From: Roseisolibacter sp. H3M3-2 | GTDB lineage: Bacteria; Gemmatimonadota; Gemmatimonadetes; Gemmatimonadales; Gemmatimonadaceae | Assembly: GCF_029211165.1 (NCBI RefSeq) | Contig: NZ_JARGEK010000001.1 | Location: 1 to 64,000 of the forward strand | Length of the DNA: 64,000 bases | Direction of reading: 5' to 3' | Shown: positions 11,523 through 19,670 of the stretch, piece by piece | Numbering within the stretch: the first letter of the stretch is position 1 | How the letters are laid out: each line of letters begins with the position of its first letter | The notes under the pieces: model-generated | Database searches by the model: none | Told to the model about the DNA's origin: nothing | The model's input: the letters and a program-made list of their open reading frames with translations, nothing else | Program-made: the position numbers and the translations under genes

Positions 11523-12089
11523 ATGGCAATGCCTGCCACGCAGATCCGCCGCGGGATGGTCCTCGTGTTCGAGGGCCAGCCGTGCCGCGTGATCGAGTTC
11601 CGCCACCACACCCCCGGCAACCTGCGCGCGATGGTGCAGGCGAAGCTCAAGAACCTGCGCACGGGGTCCTCGTTCGAGCACCGGTTCCGCGCCGCCGACG
11701 CGATCGAGAAGGCGGACATGGAGACGCACGACCTGGAGTTCCTCTACCAGGGCGGCGACACGTACCACTTCATGAACGTCGAGAACTACGACCAGCTCGA
11801 GATGGACGAGGAGGCGCTCGGCGACAACGCGCAGTGGATGCAGCCGGGGATGCGGATCGTCGCGGAGTACTACGACGGGAAGCCGATCGGCATCCAGCTC
11901 CCGGCGTCGCTGACGTTCGAGATCGTGGAGACGGCGCCGGTGATGAAGACGGCGACGAAGAACGCGTCGAGCAAGCCGGCGAAGCTGGAGAACGGGGTGA
12001 CGGTGAACGTGCCCGAGTTCATCAGCACCGGGGAGCGCGTGCGGGTGAATCCGCAGACGGGCGAGTACCTGGAGCGGGCGAAGGACTGA
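11523..12089 (+). CDS. efp: Translation elongation factor P
   Basis: A 188-residue protein of normal EF-P length, with the N-terminal KOW-like domain (residues 1-65) and two OB domains, ending in the conserved GERVRVNPQTGEYLERAK. EF-P binds beside the ribosomal P site and relieves stalling at polyproline. The loop that carries the functional Lys34 in E. coli aligns here as HHTPGNLRAMVQAKLKNL, so the tip residue is Asn instead of Lys or Arg. That excludes the lysylation, hydroxylation and rhamnosylation pathways at this position. ATG at 11523 is used; an in-frame ATG at 11529 would also work. Confidence 0.95.
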   Translation: MAMPATQIRRGMVLVFEGQPCRVIEFRHHTPGNLRAMVQAKLKNLRTGSSFEHRFRAADAIEKADMETHDLEFLYQGGDTYHFMNVENYDQLEMDEEALGDNAQWMQPGMRIVAEYYDGKPIGIQLPASLTFEIVETAPVMKTATKNASSKPAKLENGVTVNVPEFISTGERVRVNPQTGEYLERAKD

Positions 12090-12178
12090 GCCGGCCGGCG
12101 GGGCGGGCGCGGTGCCGGGGTGGTCCCTTGAACGGCCCCCCGGCGGCCGTTAGCTTTCTCGGCCGCTCGGCAACCATG

Positions 12179-12252
12179 GTGGCTATAGCTCAATCGGTTA
12201 GAGCACCGGTCTGTGGCACCGGGGGTTGCGGGTTCAAGTCCCGTTAGCCACC
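12179..12252 (+). tRNA. tRNA-His (GTG)
   Basis: Cloverleaf with acceptor GTGGCTA/TAGCCAC, anticodon stem CCGGT/ACCGG and loop CTGTGGC (anticodon GTG), T-arm GGGTTCAAGTCCC, and discriminator C. A genomic G at 12178 supplies the extra 5' G-1 typical of tRNA-His. First gene of an eight-tRNA array. Confidence 0.97.
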
Positions 12253-12292
12253 CCTCCGCACGAAGCGCGACGCTGGTCGTGGTAGGTCCCGT

Positions 12293-12365
12293 AGGTCCGT
12301 AGCTCAACTGGTAGAGCACTGGTCTCCAAAACCAGCGGTTGGGGGTTCAAGTCCCTCCGGGCCTG
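12293..12365 (+). tRNA. tRNA-Trp (CCA)
   Basis: Acceptor AGGTCCG/CGGGCCT, anticodon stem CTGGT/ACCAG with loop CTCCAAA (anticodon CCA), and discriminator G. Second gene of the array. Confidence 0.97.
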
Positions 12366-12436
12366 TCCGGCTAATTGAAAATCGTTCGGCGCTAGTTTAG
12401 AGTTCTGTGCTCGCCCGGAAACGGGCCGAGCCATGC

Positions 12437-12509
<73 letters not shown>

Positions 12510-12545
12510 CTGCGCACTGCGAGAGTCCGATAGGAGCGAACGGGC

Positions 12546-12617
12546 GGCCCCATCGTCTATCGGTTAGGACGCTACCCTTTCAAGGTGGAGAGACGGGTTC
12601 GATTCCCGTTGGGGCTA
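12546..12617 (+). tRNA. tRNA-Glu (TTC)
   Basis: Acceptor GGCCCCA/TGGGGCT, Glu-type D arm starting TCGTCTATCGG, anticodon stem CTACC/GGTGG with loop CTTTCAA (anticodon TTC), and discriminator A. Together with the preceding gene it covers both Glu codons. Confidence 0.95.
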
Positions 12618-12673
12618 TCGCAGCGCGTCGTGCACGAGATGCAGGACCTCGCAATGGATCGCGAGGGTGGTAG

Positions 12674-12748
12674 GGGGCCGTAGCTCAGTTTGGTTAGAGC
12701 ACTCGACTGTCACTCGAGAGGTCGCGGGTTCGAGCCCCGTCGGCCCCG
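12674..12748 (+). tRNA. tRNA-Asp (GTC)
   Basis: Acceptor GGGGCCG/CGGCCCC, anticodon stem CTCGA/TCGAG with loop CTGTCAC (anticodon GTC), and discriminator G. Confidence 0.97.
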
Positions 12749-12808
12749 TTGGGTTCGTAGCATCCAAGCCTGGTGAGCGCGCGGTTGACGACCGCCGCGC
12801 CCCACGCT

Positions 12809-12890
12809 GCCCTGGTGGTGAAACTGGTAGACACGCCATCTTGAGGGGGTGGTGCCGAAAGGCGTCGCGGTTCGAATCCGCGCCAGGGCA
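12809..12890 (+). tRNA. tRNA-Leu (GAG)
   Basis: Class II tRNA of 82 nt. Acceptor GCCCTGG/CCAGGGC, anticodon stem CCATC/GGTGG with loop TTGAGGG (anticodon GAG), a short variable arm (TGCCGAAAGGCG), and discriminator A. Confidence 0.95.
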
Positions 12891-12925
12891 CTCCTAGCGG
12901 TACGCTGGTTCGGTGGGCATCTTCC

Positions 12926-12997
12926 GCCACAGTAGCTCAGTGGTAGAGCACCCGATTCGTAATCGGGCGGTCGTGAGTTCAATCCTCACCTGTGGCT
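12926..12997 (+). tRNA. tRNA-Thr (CGT)
   Basis: Acceptor GCCACAG/CTGTGGC, anticodon stem CCCGA/TCGGG with loop TTCGTAA (anticodon CGT), and discriminator T. Confidence 0.96.
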
Positions 12998-13021
12998 CTC
13001 GCAGCACGGTCGAAGTGGTAC

Positions 13022-13094
13022 GCGGGAGTAGCTCAGTTGGTAGAGCGCCAGCTTCCCAAGCTGGATGTCGCGGGTTCGAACCCCGTCTCCCGCT
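13022..13094 (+). tRNA. tRNA-Gly (CCC)
   Basis: Acceptor GCGGGAG/CTCCCGC, anticodon stem CCAGC/GCTGG with loop TTCCCAA (anticodon CCC), and discriminator T. Last gene of the array, directly before a hairpin terminator. Confidence 0.97.
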
Positions 13095-13104
13095 CTCTGG
13101 TCCG

Positions 13105-13137
13105 AAACGGCCCCGATCTCCCGATCGGGGCCGTTTT
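13105..13137 (+). terminator. Rho-independent terminator of the tRNA array
   Basis: Inverted repeat ACGGCCCCGATC / GATCGGGGCCGT with a 4-nt loop, flanked by AAA on the left and TTTT on the right, 11 bases after the last tRNA of the array. The T-run makes it the clearest intrinsic terminator in the window. Confidence 0.92.
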
Positions 13138-13244
13138 GCGTTCCCGGACCCGCCGGTCGCGCCGTCCGGGATCGTGCGGATGGGGAGCGCGCCGGCGCGA
13201 CGGGTAGATTCGACGCGAACCCGACCGGCCGTGGAGGGCCGCGC

Positions 13245-14153
13245 ATGTCGACCGAGATCCTGCCCCCCGCCGCCCCGGCCGCGCGTCCCGCCGCCGGGCG
13301 GCCGCAGGCGGAGCCCACCGCCCACGTCCCCCCCGCGCTGACGCTGGAGGGGTGGTACACGCAGCACCAGCTCTTCACGATCGACCGCGAGGCGCTGCGC
13401 GCGATGACGCCCGCGGCCCGCGCCGCCGCGGCCGATGCCGCCGCGCGCGCCGTCGCCGCGATGGCCGAGCCGTCCGAGGGCGGCTGGAGCGCCGCGGCCC
13501 TGCTCGTCGGCTCGACGGCCGACGTGATGGTCCTCCACTTCCGCCCGACGCTCGACGCGCTCGGTGCCGCCCAGCGGGCGGTGCTCGCGTCGCCGCTGGC
13601 CGCGGTCCTGCGCCCGGCCGGCGCATACCTCGGCGTCACCGAGGCCGGCATGTACGCGCTGACGTCGAAGCTGGCCCGCGACACGGCCGCACGCGGTGGC
13701 GTCGAGGGGGACGCGGAGTACGTGGCGGAGCTGGAGCGCCGGCTGGCCGCGGAGCGCGAGTCGCCGCACCTGCAGCGCCGGCTGTATCCGCCGCGCCCGG
13801 GCGCCGACATGCCGTACGTCTGCTTCTACCCGATGTCGAAGCGTCGCGCGCCCGAGCAGAACTGGTACGCGCTCTCCGCCGAGGAGCGCAGCCGGCTGAT
13901 GTGGGAGCACGGGAAGAGCGGGCGCCGGTTCGCCGGTCGGCTCTTCCAGGTGATCACCGGCTCCATCGGCTTCAACGCCTGGGAGTGGGGGGTGACGCTG
14001 TTCGCCGGCGACCCGCTCGAGTTCAAGCGGGCGGTGACCGAGATGCGGTTCGACGAGGTGAGCGCGCAGTACGCGGAGTTCGGCGACTTCTGGGTCGGGC
14101 GCCTGCTCGCGCCCACGGAGTGGACGGCGGCGGTGATCGAGTCGGCCGGCTGA
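13245..14153 (+). CDS. hemQ: Coproheme decarboxylase, chlorite dismutase-like family
   Basis: A 302-residue protein of the HemQ/ChdC group. This enzyme uses peroxide to decarboxylate coproheme III to heme b in the coproporphyrin-dependent heme pathway. Supporting motifs are the N-terminal LEGWYTQHQLFTIDREAL, then YPMSKRRAPEQNWYALSAEER (with the conserved Tyr and Lys of coproheme decarboxylases), EHGKSGRRFAGRLFQVITGSIGF (proximal His region) and the C-terminal EWGVTLFAGDP...MRFDEVSAQYAEFG. Chlorite dismutases proper lack the YPMSKRR element. The first 30 residues are Ala/Pro-rich and probably flexible. It starts 107 bases after the tRNA terminator. The tRNA-Pro att gene follows. Confidence 0.92.
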   Translation: MSTEILPPAAPAARPAAGRPQAEPTAHVPPALTLEGWYTQHQLFTIDREALRAMTPAARAAAADAAARAVAAMAEPSEGGWSAAALLVGSTADVMVLHFRPTLDALGAAQRAVLASPLAAVLRPAGAYLGVTEAGMYALTSKLARDTAARGGVEGDAEYVAELERRLAAERESPHLQRRLYPPRPGADMPYVCFYPMSKRRAPEQNWYALSAEERSRLMWEHGKSGRRFAGRLFQVITGSIGFNAWEWGVTLFAGDPLEFKRAVTEMRFDEVSAQYAEFGDFWVGRLLAPTEWTAAVIESAG

Positions 14154-14207
14154 GCCGTCTCGGTTGATCCGGGTGGGCGGGGCGGCTATACTGCGCGCTC
14201 TGAGGTA

Positions 14208-14281
14208 CGGGACGTAGCGCAGCCCGGTAGCGCACCTGAATGGGGTTCAGGGGGTCGCGGGTTCAAATCCCGCCGTCCCGA
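14208..14281 (+). tRNA. tRNA-Pro (GGG), probable island attachment gene
   Basis: Acceptor CGGGACG/CGTCCCG, D arm TAGCGCAGCCCGGTAGCGC, anticodon stem CCTGA/TCAGG with loop ATGGGGT (anticodon GGG), T arm GGGTTCAAATCCC, and discriminator A. An integrase-like gene begins its coding end only 220 bases beyond the 3' end, with repeated short sites between, which is the usual layout of a tRNA-integrated element. I did not find a second copy of the 3' end further right. Confidence 0.95.
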
Positions 14282-14316
14282 TACAGTAGGTCTTTACGCA
14301 GCACCATCTTCCAGAG

Positions 14317-14364
14317 TCCACGTCAGAATGCCTTCGGGTCAATTCTGACGTGGATTCTGACGTA
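14317..14364. repeat. Integrase arm-type repeats (ATTCTGACGT) beside tRNA-Pro
   Basis: Three copies of ATTCTGACGT lie between tRNA-Pro and the integrase-like gene: one inverted (14320-14329), two direct (14342-14351 and 14354-14363). The first two belong to a 13-bp inverted repeat (14317-14329 and 14342-14354, 12-nt spacer). Short repeated sites of this kind next to an attachment site are often arm-binding sites for a tyrosine integrase or sites for its directionality factor. That function is inferred from position. Confidence 0.6.
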
Positions 14365-14415
14365 GAGGCCCGCTGACGCCGACATTCGCGCGCTGCGCGA
14401 CTCGTCGACGACAAG

Positions 14416-14459
14416 CGCGAACGGGCCGCCCGCTGTAAGAAGCGGGCGGCCCGTTCGCG
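14416..14459. terminator. Strong hairpin downstream of the integrase-like gene
   Basis: A perfect 19-bp inverted repeat (14416-14434 and 14441-14459, loop GTAAGA) lies 42 bases past the integrase-like stop on the minus strand. There is no T-tract. It probably ends integrase transcription before the tRNA gene. Confidence 0.7.
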
Positions 14460-14500
14460 TGAATCAGCGGTGCCGTCGACCCTGGGGGTCGTCGCGAATC

Positions 14501-16453
14501 TTACGGCGTCTCTCGGCGGTCCTCCTCCGTCACGATCCCACGTGCCGAGAGGGTCGGGCGGCCGGCGAACGGCGGCGCCTCGCCAGTGCGGACCCACTCC
14601 GTCCGGGCGTACTCCTGCAGGCGGGCCGCCTGGCGGAGCAGGTACTCGTCGTCGCGGTCGAGGTAGACCTGCTCACGCGTCGAGCCGTTCGCCTCGGGGT
14701 CGATTCGACGACCGTGGCCCGTCACGGCGTCGAGCACTGCCGGGTCCATGTACCACCGCCGGTAGAGATCCACGAAGGTACGGCGCCAGGCGCGGTGTGC
14801 GCGCCCGGGGGTGCGCTCCAGTCCGAGCGCCACCTCCAGGTCGTGCGCCCACCCGTTCAGCGTCTTCTCGTCGATGTGCCGGAGCGTCGCTCCCCGGAGC
14901 GGCACACGGCCGTCCCGCAGCCGTCCTGCGGCGAAGAGCGGGTAGTCCGCGATCTCGCCGGCCCGATACGCGCGCTCGACGTCGGCGAGGTGCCCGACCT
15001 CGAGCGCGAACCCGAGCTCGGCCATTTGGGTGGGGCCGAGGGGTCGCATGCCCGAGGGCTTCGTCCCACGCCCGAACTCGGCGAGCGCGAGGTCCTGCGT
15101 GTCTCCGATGCGGCGCACGTGCGAGCGGTATGCACGGCGATACTGCCCGAGTCGCCCTTCCGCGCCGAGCGTGAGGAGGAGGCGCCAGCGTGGATCAAGG
15201 CTGGGAACGGCGGCATCGTCGGCGCACACGAGGCGCTCGCCTGTCCACTCGTGGCCGGACAGGAGGTAGTAGTCCTCGCCGTCCTGCCCGTACCGCGCCT
15301 CCAGCTCGGCGTAGACGGTCGTCAGGAGCAGGCGCACGATGCTGCCCTCCGCGACACCGAGCTCACGGTAGTTCCAGGCGACCTTCTTACGACCGCCGAC
15401 GTTGACACGCACGATCACGCGAAGCTCGTCGGCCAACTGGATGTCGCTCCGGCGCACCCGGTATGCACCCTCCCCGTTGCACACGGTGGCCAACGCCGCC
15501 CACATCTGGTGGCGCGGGTCGCTGATCATCCGGAGCATCCGGCGCGCGGCGCTGGTCGGGTGCCGCGGACGGTGAGGCGCGTCCCGGAGCTCGACGCCGA
15601 CGCTATGCGCAAAGCTGCGGAGCTCCTTATCGAGGCTCGGCGCGAGCCCCATGTTGCGCAGTGCGCCGTACGCGTCGTGGTCGTGCACCGCGGCGTGGCG
15701 CAGCATCGCGCGAAGCAGTTGCGCCGTTAGGCGCGCGCCGGTGAGAGAGATGGCGCGACGACGTGGACGCTCGGCGCCGGGCGAGTAATCGTCACCCGGC
15801 GACGCCGCGTCCGTGGCGTCGTTCGCAGTCGCGGTGGCATCACCGCAGAACGTGCCCTCCGGCGGAGTCGTCGCGGCCTCGTAGGCCAGGCGCAGGGTCG
15901 CGTCCGATGCCACCTGCTCGTCGCGCTCGGCCATGAGCGGTCGGACGACCTTCTTCCACTTCGAGGTCGTGTAGCCCGCGGCGATCCGCAGCAGCGCGGA
16001 CTTCGCGGCGGTCGTCGCGAGGCGCGCACCGATCCGCGACGGAGGCAGGCTGAGGTCCAGTACGATGCGCGCGTCCTTCGCCGCGAGCACCCACGCCGAG
16101 TGCTGGTCGCTGTCGGCGTCGCGCGCGACCGTCGTCTCAGGATCGGTCGCGACGTCGAGGGCAGCGCCGAGGGAGGGCACTCGGGCCGGTGTAGCGATGG
16201 ATGCGGCGGGCGTATTGAAGGATTCCATGACTAACATCCTCGCGGTGTCGAGCGCCATACGGACGAGTTGCAGGTCGGGGCGCCCGTTCGCGTCCCGGAG
16301 CTCGAGGTCGAGGGTCATGCGGCTGTAGCGCTTTCGGACGGTGTCCCAGGCGCGGACCTGCGGCCGGCGGCCGCGCGGGACCTCTTCCAGGAAGAAGCGG
16401 CGCCCGTCCGGCGTGATGTCGGTGAAGCGGAGCAGGCGACGGGGGCGGGGCAT
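14501..16453 (-). CDS. Putative tyrosine-recombinase-type integrase of the island
   Basis: A 650-residue protein whose coding end faces tRNA-Pro. The C-terminal part has features expected of tyrosine recombinases: an Arg-rich block near 520-530, HRAWRRTFVDLY (553-564, the region equivalent to HxxR-H-T-F), VTGHGR (Gly-His about 579-580) and a candidate nucleophile Tyr about 597 in REQVYLD. The spacing is not canonical, and the His of HxxR is shifted by one position, so the family call is tentative. The N-terminal 450 residues are not recognised and may bind DNA. Its location, at a tRNA 3' end with arm-like repeats between, supports an integrase role. A different large DNA-binding protein remains possible. 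Confidence 0.62.
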   Translation of the reverse strand: MPRPRRLLRFTDITPDGRRFFLEEVPRGRRPQVRAWDTVRKRYSRMTLDLELRDANGRPDLQLVRMALDTARMLVMESFNTPAASIATPARVPSLGAALDVATDPETTVARDADSDQHSAWVLAAKDARIVLDLSLPPSRIGARLATTAAKSALLRIAAGYTTSKWKKVVRPLMAERDEQVASDATLRLAYEAATTPPEGTFCGDATATANDATDAASPGDDYSPGAERPRRRAISLTGARLTAQLLRAMLRHAAVHDHDAYGALRNMGLAPSLDKELRSFAHSVGVELRDAPHRPRHPTSAARRMLRMISDPRHQMWAALATVCNGEGAYRVRRSDIQLADELRVIVRVNVGGRKKVAWNYRELGVAEGSIVRLLLTTVYAELEARYGQDGEDYYLLSGHEWTGERLVCADDAAVPSLDPRWRLLLTLGAEGRLGQYRRAYRSHVRRIGDTQDLALAEFGRGTKPSGMRPLGPTQMAELGFALEVGHLADVERAYRAGEIADYPLFAAGRLRDGRVPLRGATLRHIDEKTLNGWAHDLEVALGLERTPGRAHRAWRRTFVDLYRRWYMDPAVLDAVTGHGRRIDPEANGSTREQVYLDRDDEYLLRQAARLQEYARTEWVRTGEAPPFAGRPTLSARGIVTEEDRRETP

Positions 16454-16661
16454 GGCGGCTCCGGGAGCGAGGACGCGAAGGACGGCGGCACGCTGCCGGT
16501 CGTCCCCGGCGCCATCGCCGTGAGCCGCGCGAGGAGCGCGGAGCGCAGCGTGGCGCCGATGGCGTCCCGAGGCTCTCCCTTCAATTCCACGCGAGCCGAA
16601 CCCGGGGCCGCGGCAGTGTGCGCGGGCGCGCCGGCTGGCGCGCCCGCGCTGGCCACCCCAC

Positions 16662-17429
16662 TCACGCGCATTCCTGGAGGCGCCGGGGAACGCGGGTCCG
16701 GCCCGGGGGGGCCGACTGCGCAGGCGCGCACCCTGCGCGTTCGAGCGGCGCGCCGGCCGGCGCCGGTGGAGAAGCCGGCGGTGTTGGCACCGCGGCGGTC
16801 GCGATGGCCGCCGTAGGAGCCGGCGGCGGGGCGGCCGCGGGTGCCTTGGGCGCGCCGTCCTGCGCGTTCGTCATCCCGCCGGGGGCGGAGTCGGTCCTGG
16901 CGAGGTGCGCCGGCGGCACGGGCGACTCCGAGCGTCGCAATCCCGCCTCCACGGCCACGGCAGCGGGCCCCTCGCGCGCCAGTTGCGTGGCATCGAGGAA
17001 GCGCGAAGGCGCGCGGGATGCGCGCGCGGCACTCGCCTCCGACCTCGTCGGGCCGGTGCGGTCTCCCGTGGTGCCGCACGAGGTCTGGTGACCGATGGCG
17101 GACGCGCCGCCCGTCAGCGCTCCCGACTGATCTACGCCGAGGATGTGCGCGAGCTCCGCGTGCAGTGATGCGAGCAGCGCCACTCGGCTCTCCACGACGG
17201 CGGCCGGTGGATACCAGGCGAACACGCGCTCGACGCCGGTCAGGATGTCGACCGGCGTCGCTGCGTGCTCGAGGACCGCGACCAGTTCCTCCTCGAACAC
17301 GCGGAGCCAAGCCTCGATGTCCGGGCAGAGGTGCCCCGCCGGGTAGCGGCGGAACACCCGGCGCACCGCGGCCGCGGGGCAGGGGAGTGGACGGCCGGAG
17401 CCGGCGGGGAGGGGGGCGGCGGTGCTCAT
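16662..17429 (-). CDS. Hypothetical protein upstream of the integrase-like gene
   Basis: A 255-residue open frame, start chosen at MSTAAPLPAGSG. Residues 10-105 look like a folded helical domain (RRVFRRYPAGHLCPDIEAWLRVFEEELVAVLEH, then VERVFAWYPPAAVVESRVALLASLHAELAHIL). The remainder is Ala/Pro-rich and low in complexity. No family is recognised. It lies 208 bases upstream of the integrase-like gene on the same strand and is divergent from the XRE regulator, so it may be an accessory mobility factor. The low-complexity half and competing frames make the gene call only moderately safe. Confidence 0.5.
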   Translation of the reverse strand: MSTAAPLPAGSGRPLPCPAAAVRRVFRRYPAGHLCPDIEAWLRVFEEELVAVLEHAATPVDILTGVERVFAWYPPAAVVESRVALLASLHAELAHILGVDQSGALTGGASAIGHQTSCGTTGDRTGPTRSEASAARASRAPSRFLDATQLAREGPAAVAVEAGLRRSESPVPPAHLARTDSAPGGMTNAQDGAPKAPAAAPPPAPTAAIATAAVPTPPASPPAPAGAPLERAGCAPAQSAPPGRTRVPRRLQECA

Positions 17430-17693
17430 GGTCGGGGTCTGCCGCCAGCCTAGGTGCCCTACCGTCCCGCGCCCGTTCACGACCCGCGCGCGTCCAACCG
17501 GGCGGAAACCCGCCGAGGAGACAGGGGCCGTTCCCCCGGCACGTGCAGACCGAAGGCTGCTGATCCGTGCCGGCCGACCGAGCTATGTCGTGAACTGGCA
17601 ACGCATTCCGGACCTTTGCGAGGCGCGTTCGCAGGGGCGCGGAACGGCGTACTCGCGAGGCACGCGTCCACGCCCACGAAGCCGCGGCCTCGA

Positions 17694-17720
17694 GGTAATG
17701 TTAGTATTACTATCATTACC
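17694..17720. promoter_or_regulatory. 27-bp near-perfect palindromic operator before the XRE gene
   Basis: The site has the structure GGTAATG-N-TAGTA-N-TACTA-N-CATTACC: every paired position is complementary except the three single-base spacers. It ends 22 bases before the XRE start codon, in the 313-base divergent region shared with the 16662-17429 gene. Such AT-rich dyads are typical operators of phage-repressor-like XRE proteins. Autoregulation and control of the divergent integrase side are inferred. Confidence 0.75.
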
Positions 17721-17742
17721 GCACGCCTTCTCTCCGAACTCC

Positions 17743-18723
17743 ATGTCGCCTCACCGCCGGGCTCGCAGTCCTTCTCCGGAGGAGGCGTCCGCCTTCGCGT
17801 TCCGAGTGCTGCTCGCCTGGCGCCTCCGAGGTGCCCGGCGCGCGGCCGGCCTGACGCAGCAAGACGTCGCGGAGCGGCTGCGGCTCTCTCGGCCGCTGAT
17901 TGCCAAGTGGGAGCTGGGGGAGACCCTGCCGCCGGTCCACCGCCTGTCGGAGGTGGCGCGTCACCTCGGTGTGGACGCGGCGAGCCTGCTCGGTCCGCAC
18001 GGTTCGACGCTGCCTGCGGCAGGTGCATCGGCCGCGGAAGAGTCGCTCGCTCGGCGGGCCGAGGCCGCGTTCCTTCGCGCAGCGCGGGATGGGTGCGAAC
18101 CACCGACGGCGGGCGCAATCTTCGCCGCCGAGCAAGGGGACGATGCGCAGCCGCGGCGTGGACGGCCCGTCGGCGCCGCGCGAGGGCCGATGGCCGTGAC
18201 GCAGGCGCGAGGGCCCGAGGTCGCCGCGCCGACGTTGGTGCCTCAGACGCTGCGCCCAGCGCGCGGGCCGCGTGCCTCACCAGAGCCGGCGGCGCGTCCC
18301 GCGGGTCCTCACGTCCGGGAGCGGGTCACGCTCACCCTGCTGTCGGACGACACGCCCGAGCACCACCACGCGGCTCGCGACCTCGCGCGGTACTGGGGAC
18401 TGCTCGATACTGTACGCACCGCGCTGACCGCGCAGGCGCCCCTCGACGACGTGGCGGCGCGGGCCCTCGCCCGCGCGCTGGACACGCTCGAGCTCGCGCA
18501 TGTCAGGTCGGCGGGCGATGCCCAAGCGCAGCTGCGGGCTTGGGCCACAACGGAAGCCACCGGAGAAGACGCGGCGTGGCGCTCCTACTGTGGCCGCGTG
18601 GCCCAACGTGGAGCGCCATTCGCGCTTGCATGCGTCGACGTGATCGAACGCGCGCGCGCCTTCGCCGTTACTGAACGCGTGGGTCAACTCCTCCGGCTAC
18701 TCGGCAACGAAGAGCGCGAGTGA
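17743..18723 (+). CDS. XRE-family helix-turn-helix transcriptional regulator
   Basis: A 326-residue protein with an N-terminal HTH (about 25-85: ARRAAGLTQQDVAERLRLSRPLIAKWELGETLPPVHRLSEVARHLGVDAASLL), a textbook XRE/lambda-repressor-type fold. A Pro/Ala-rich linker (about 90-195) and a helical C-terminal domain (about 200-326) that I do not recognise follow. The frame is open further upstream, but the ATG used sits just after the palindromic operator and just before the HTH domain. It probably controls its own promoter and perhaps the divergent gene and integrase. It converges with the 18755-19384 gene. Confidence 0.85.
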   Translation: MSPHRRARSPSPEEASAFAFRVLLAWRLRGARRAAGLTQQDVAERLRLSRPLIAKWELGETLPPVHRLSEVARHLGVDAASLLGPHGSTLPAAGASAAEESLARRAEAAFLRAARDGCEPPTAGAIFAAEQGDDAQPRRGRPVGAARGPMAVTQARGPEVAAPTLVPQTLRPARGPRASPEPAARPAGPHVRERVTLTLLSDDTPEHHHAARDLARYWGLLDTVRTALTAQAPLDDVAARALARALDTLELAHVRSAGDAQAQLRAWATTEATGEDAAWRSYCGRVAQRGAPFALACVDVIERARAFAVTERVGQLLRLLGNEERE

Positions 18724-18754
18724 CGCTCGCCGTCGCACCGACCGCGCGGAGGCG

Positions 18755-19384
18755 TCAGTCGTTCCGTGTCGTATCGCGCGCGTACTGCAGGTGCTCGCGT
18801 CGCCGGCGCAGCTCGTCGAGCGCGCCGACCAGGGACACCCTCTCCAACCTTGCATCAAGCTCGAGGAAGAAGGCAATCATCACGAGATCGTCGTCCGACG
18901 TGTCTGCGTTCAGCCCGTAACACTCCGATGAAGCGAGCCAATCGCTCGCGTGTTTCATGTGCCCAGTCGTAGCGTAGCTCGTCTCCCCAAAATGGCGGCG
19001 GAGCGACTCCATGGCCCGAGTCGCGTCGCGGTCGAGGACTCCACGACGGTTGTGGTCATTCTGATCCACCCCGTGCCCGGCAGCGACAGCGACCATTCGG
19101 TCGTAGAGCTCACCGCCCGGCGCCAGGGCCGCGCGGAGTGCCGCGACGTTGAGCTCACCTAAACCCGAGAACACGGTCCAAGTGAGCGTCCGCTTGTACC
19201 TCTCGTCGAATGGTTCCGAGTCACGGAGGACTCGGCACTCCGCCTCAAGATACAGCTCGCCCGCGTGTGATAGCTTCAGGACAATCCATTTGTAAGGCGT
19301 CTCGCCGCCATCCACGCCCTCGAGCGACCAAGTTCCACCAGTCGCGAGGTCCCCGATGATGACGAACGGTGGTGTGTCCTGCAT
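18755..19384 (-). CDS. Hypothetical protein
   Basis: A 209-residue open frame starting at MQDTPPFVIIGDLATGG; an upstream ATG at 19471 would add 29 residues of low-complexity sequence. Its composition is balanced and protein-like: a beta-rich N-terminal part (GGTWSLEGVDGGETPYKWIVLKLSHAGELYLEAECRVL) and helical C-terminus (VSLVGALDELRRRREHLQYARD). No motif or family is recognised. It converges with the XRE gene, leaving 31 bases between the stops. Confidence 0.6.
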   Translation of the reverse strand: MQDTPPFVIIGDLATGGTWSLEGVDGGETPYKWIVLKLSHAGELYLEAECRVLRDSEPFDERYKRTLTWTVFSGLGELNVAALRAALAPGGELYDRMVAVAAGHGVDQNDHNRRGVLDRDATRAMESLRRHFGETSYATTGHMKHASDWLASSECYGLNADTSDDDLVMIAFFLELDARLERVSLVGALDELRRRREHLQYARDTTRND

Positions 19385-19574
19385 GTGTAGAGTGGGCGGT
19401 GGGCGAATGGTTGCGAGAGCGGCAGGCGCGCGCGTGTTATCAACTGCGGTCGTTCGCGACGCAGGGCACACTTAGGTACGTGCTCGTGAGGTCGTGCGAC
19501 GTGAGCAACGGACTTGAATGCCGCGCTTGAGGCGAACCGTAGACCCGCTCGCGCGTATGCGTCAAGCGTGGTTC

Positions 19575-19635
19575 GCAACTTCAACCTGGAACTACGCTAT
19601 TCGCGGCAACTTTGCCCCAGAACTACGCTATTCAC
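19575..19635. repeat. Tandem pair of 31-bp iteron-like repeats
   Basis: Two copies of GCAACTT-N7-GAACTACGCTATTC start at 19575 and 19606, exactly 31 bases apart; the 14-base core GAACTACGCTATTC is identical (19589-19602 and 19620-19633). They lie in the 537-base gene-free stretch before the HNH gene end and 40 bases before the first of three palindromes. Their spacing suggests three helical turns and a repeated protein-binding site. Confidence 0.6.
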
Positions 19636-19670
19636 GTGCGCCTAACGCTGCGCTGAATCATAGAACGCCA

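Noticed and set aside
13245-14153. Chlorite dismutase detoxifying chlorite
   Set aside because: The YPMSKRR element and the overall sequence fit coproheme decarboxylase (HemQ) and not chlorite dismutases.
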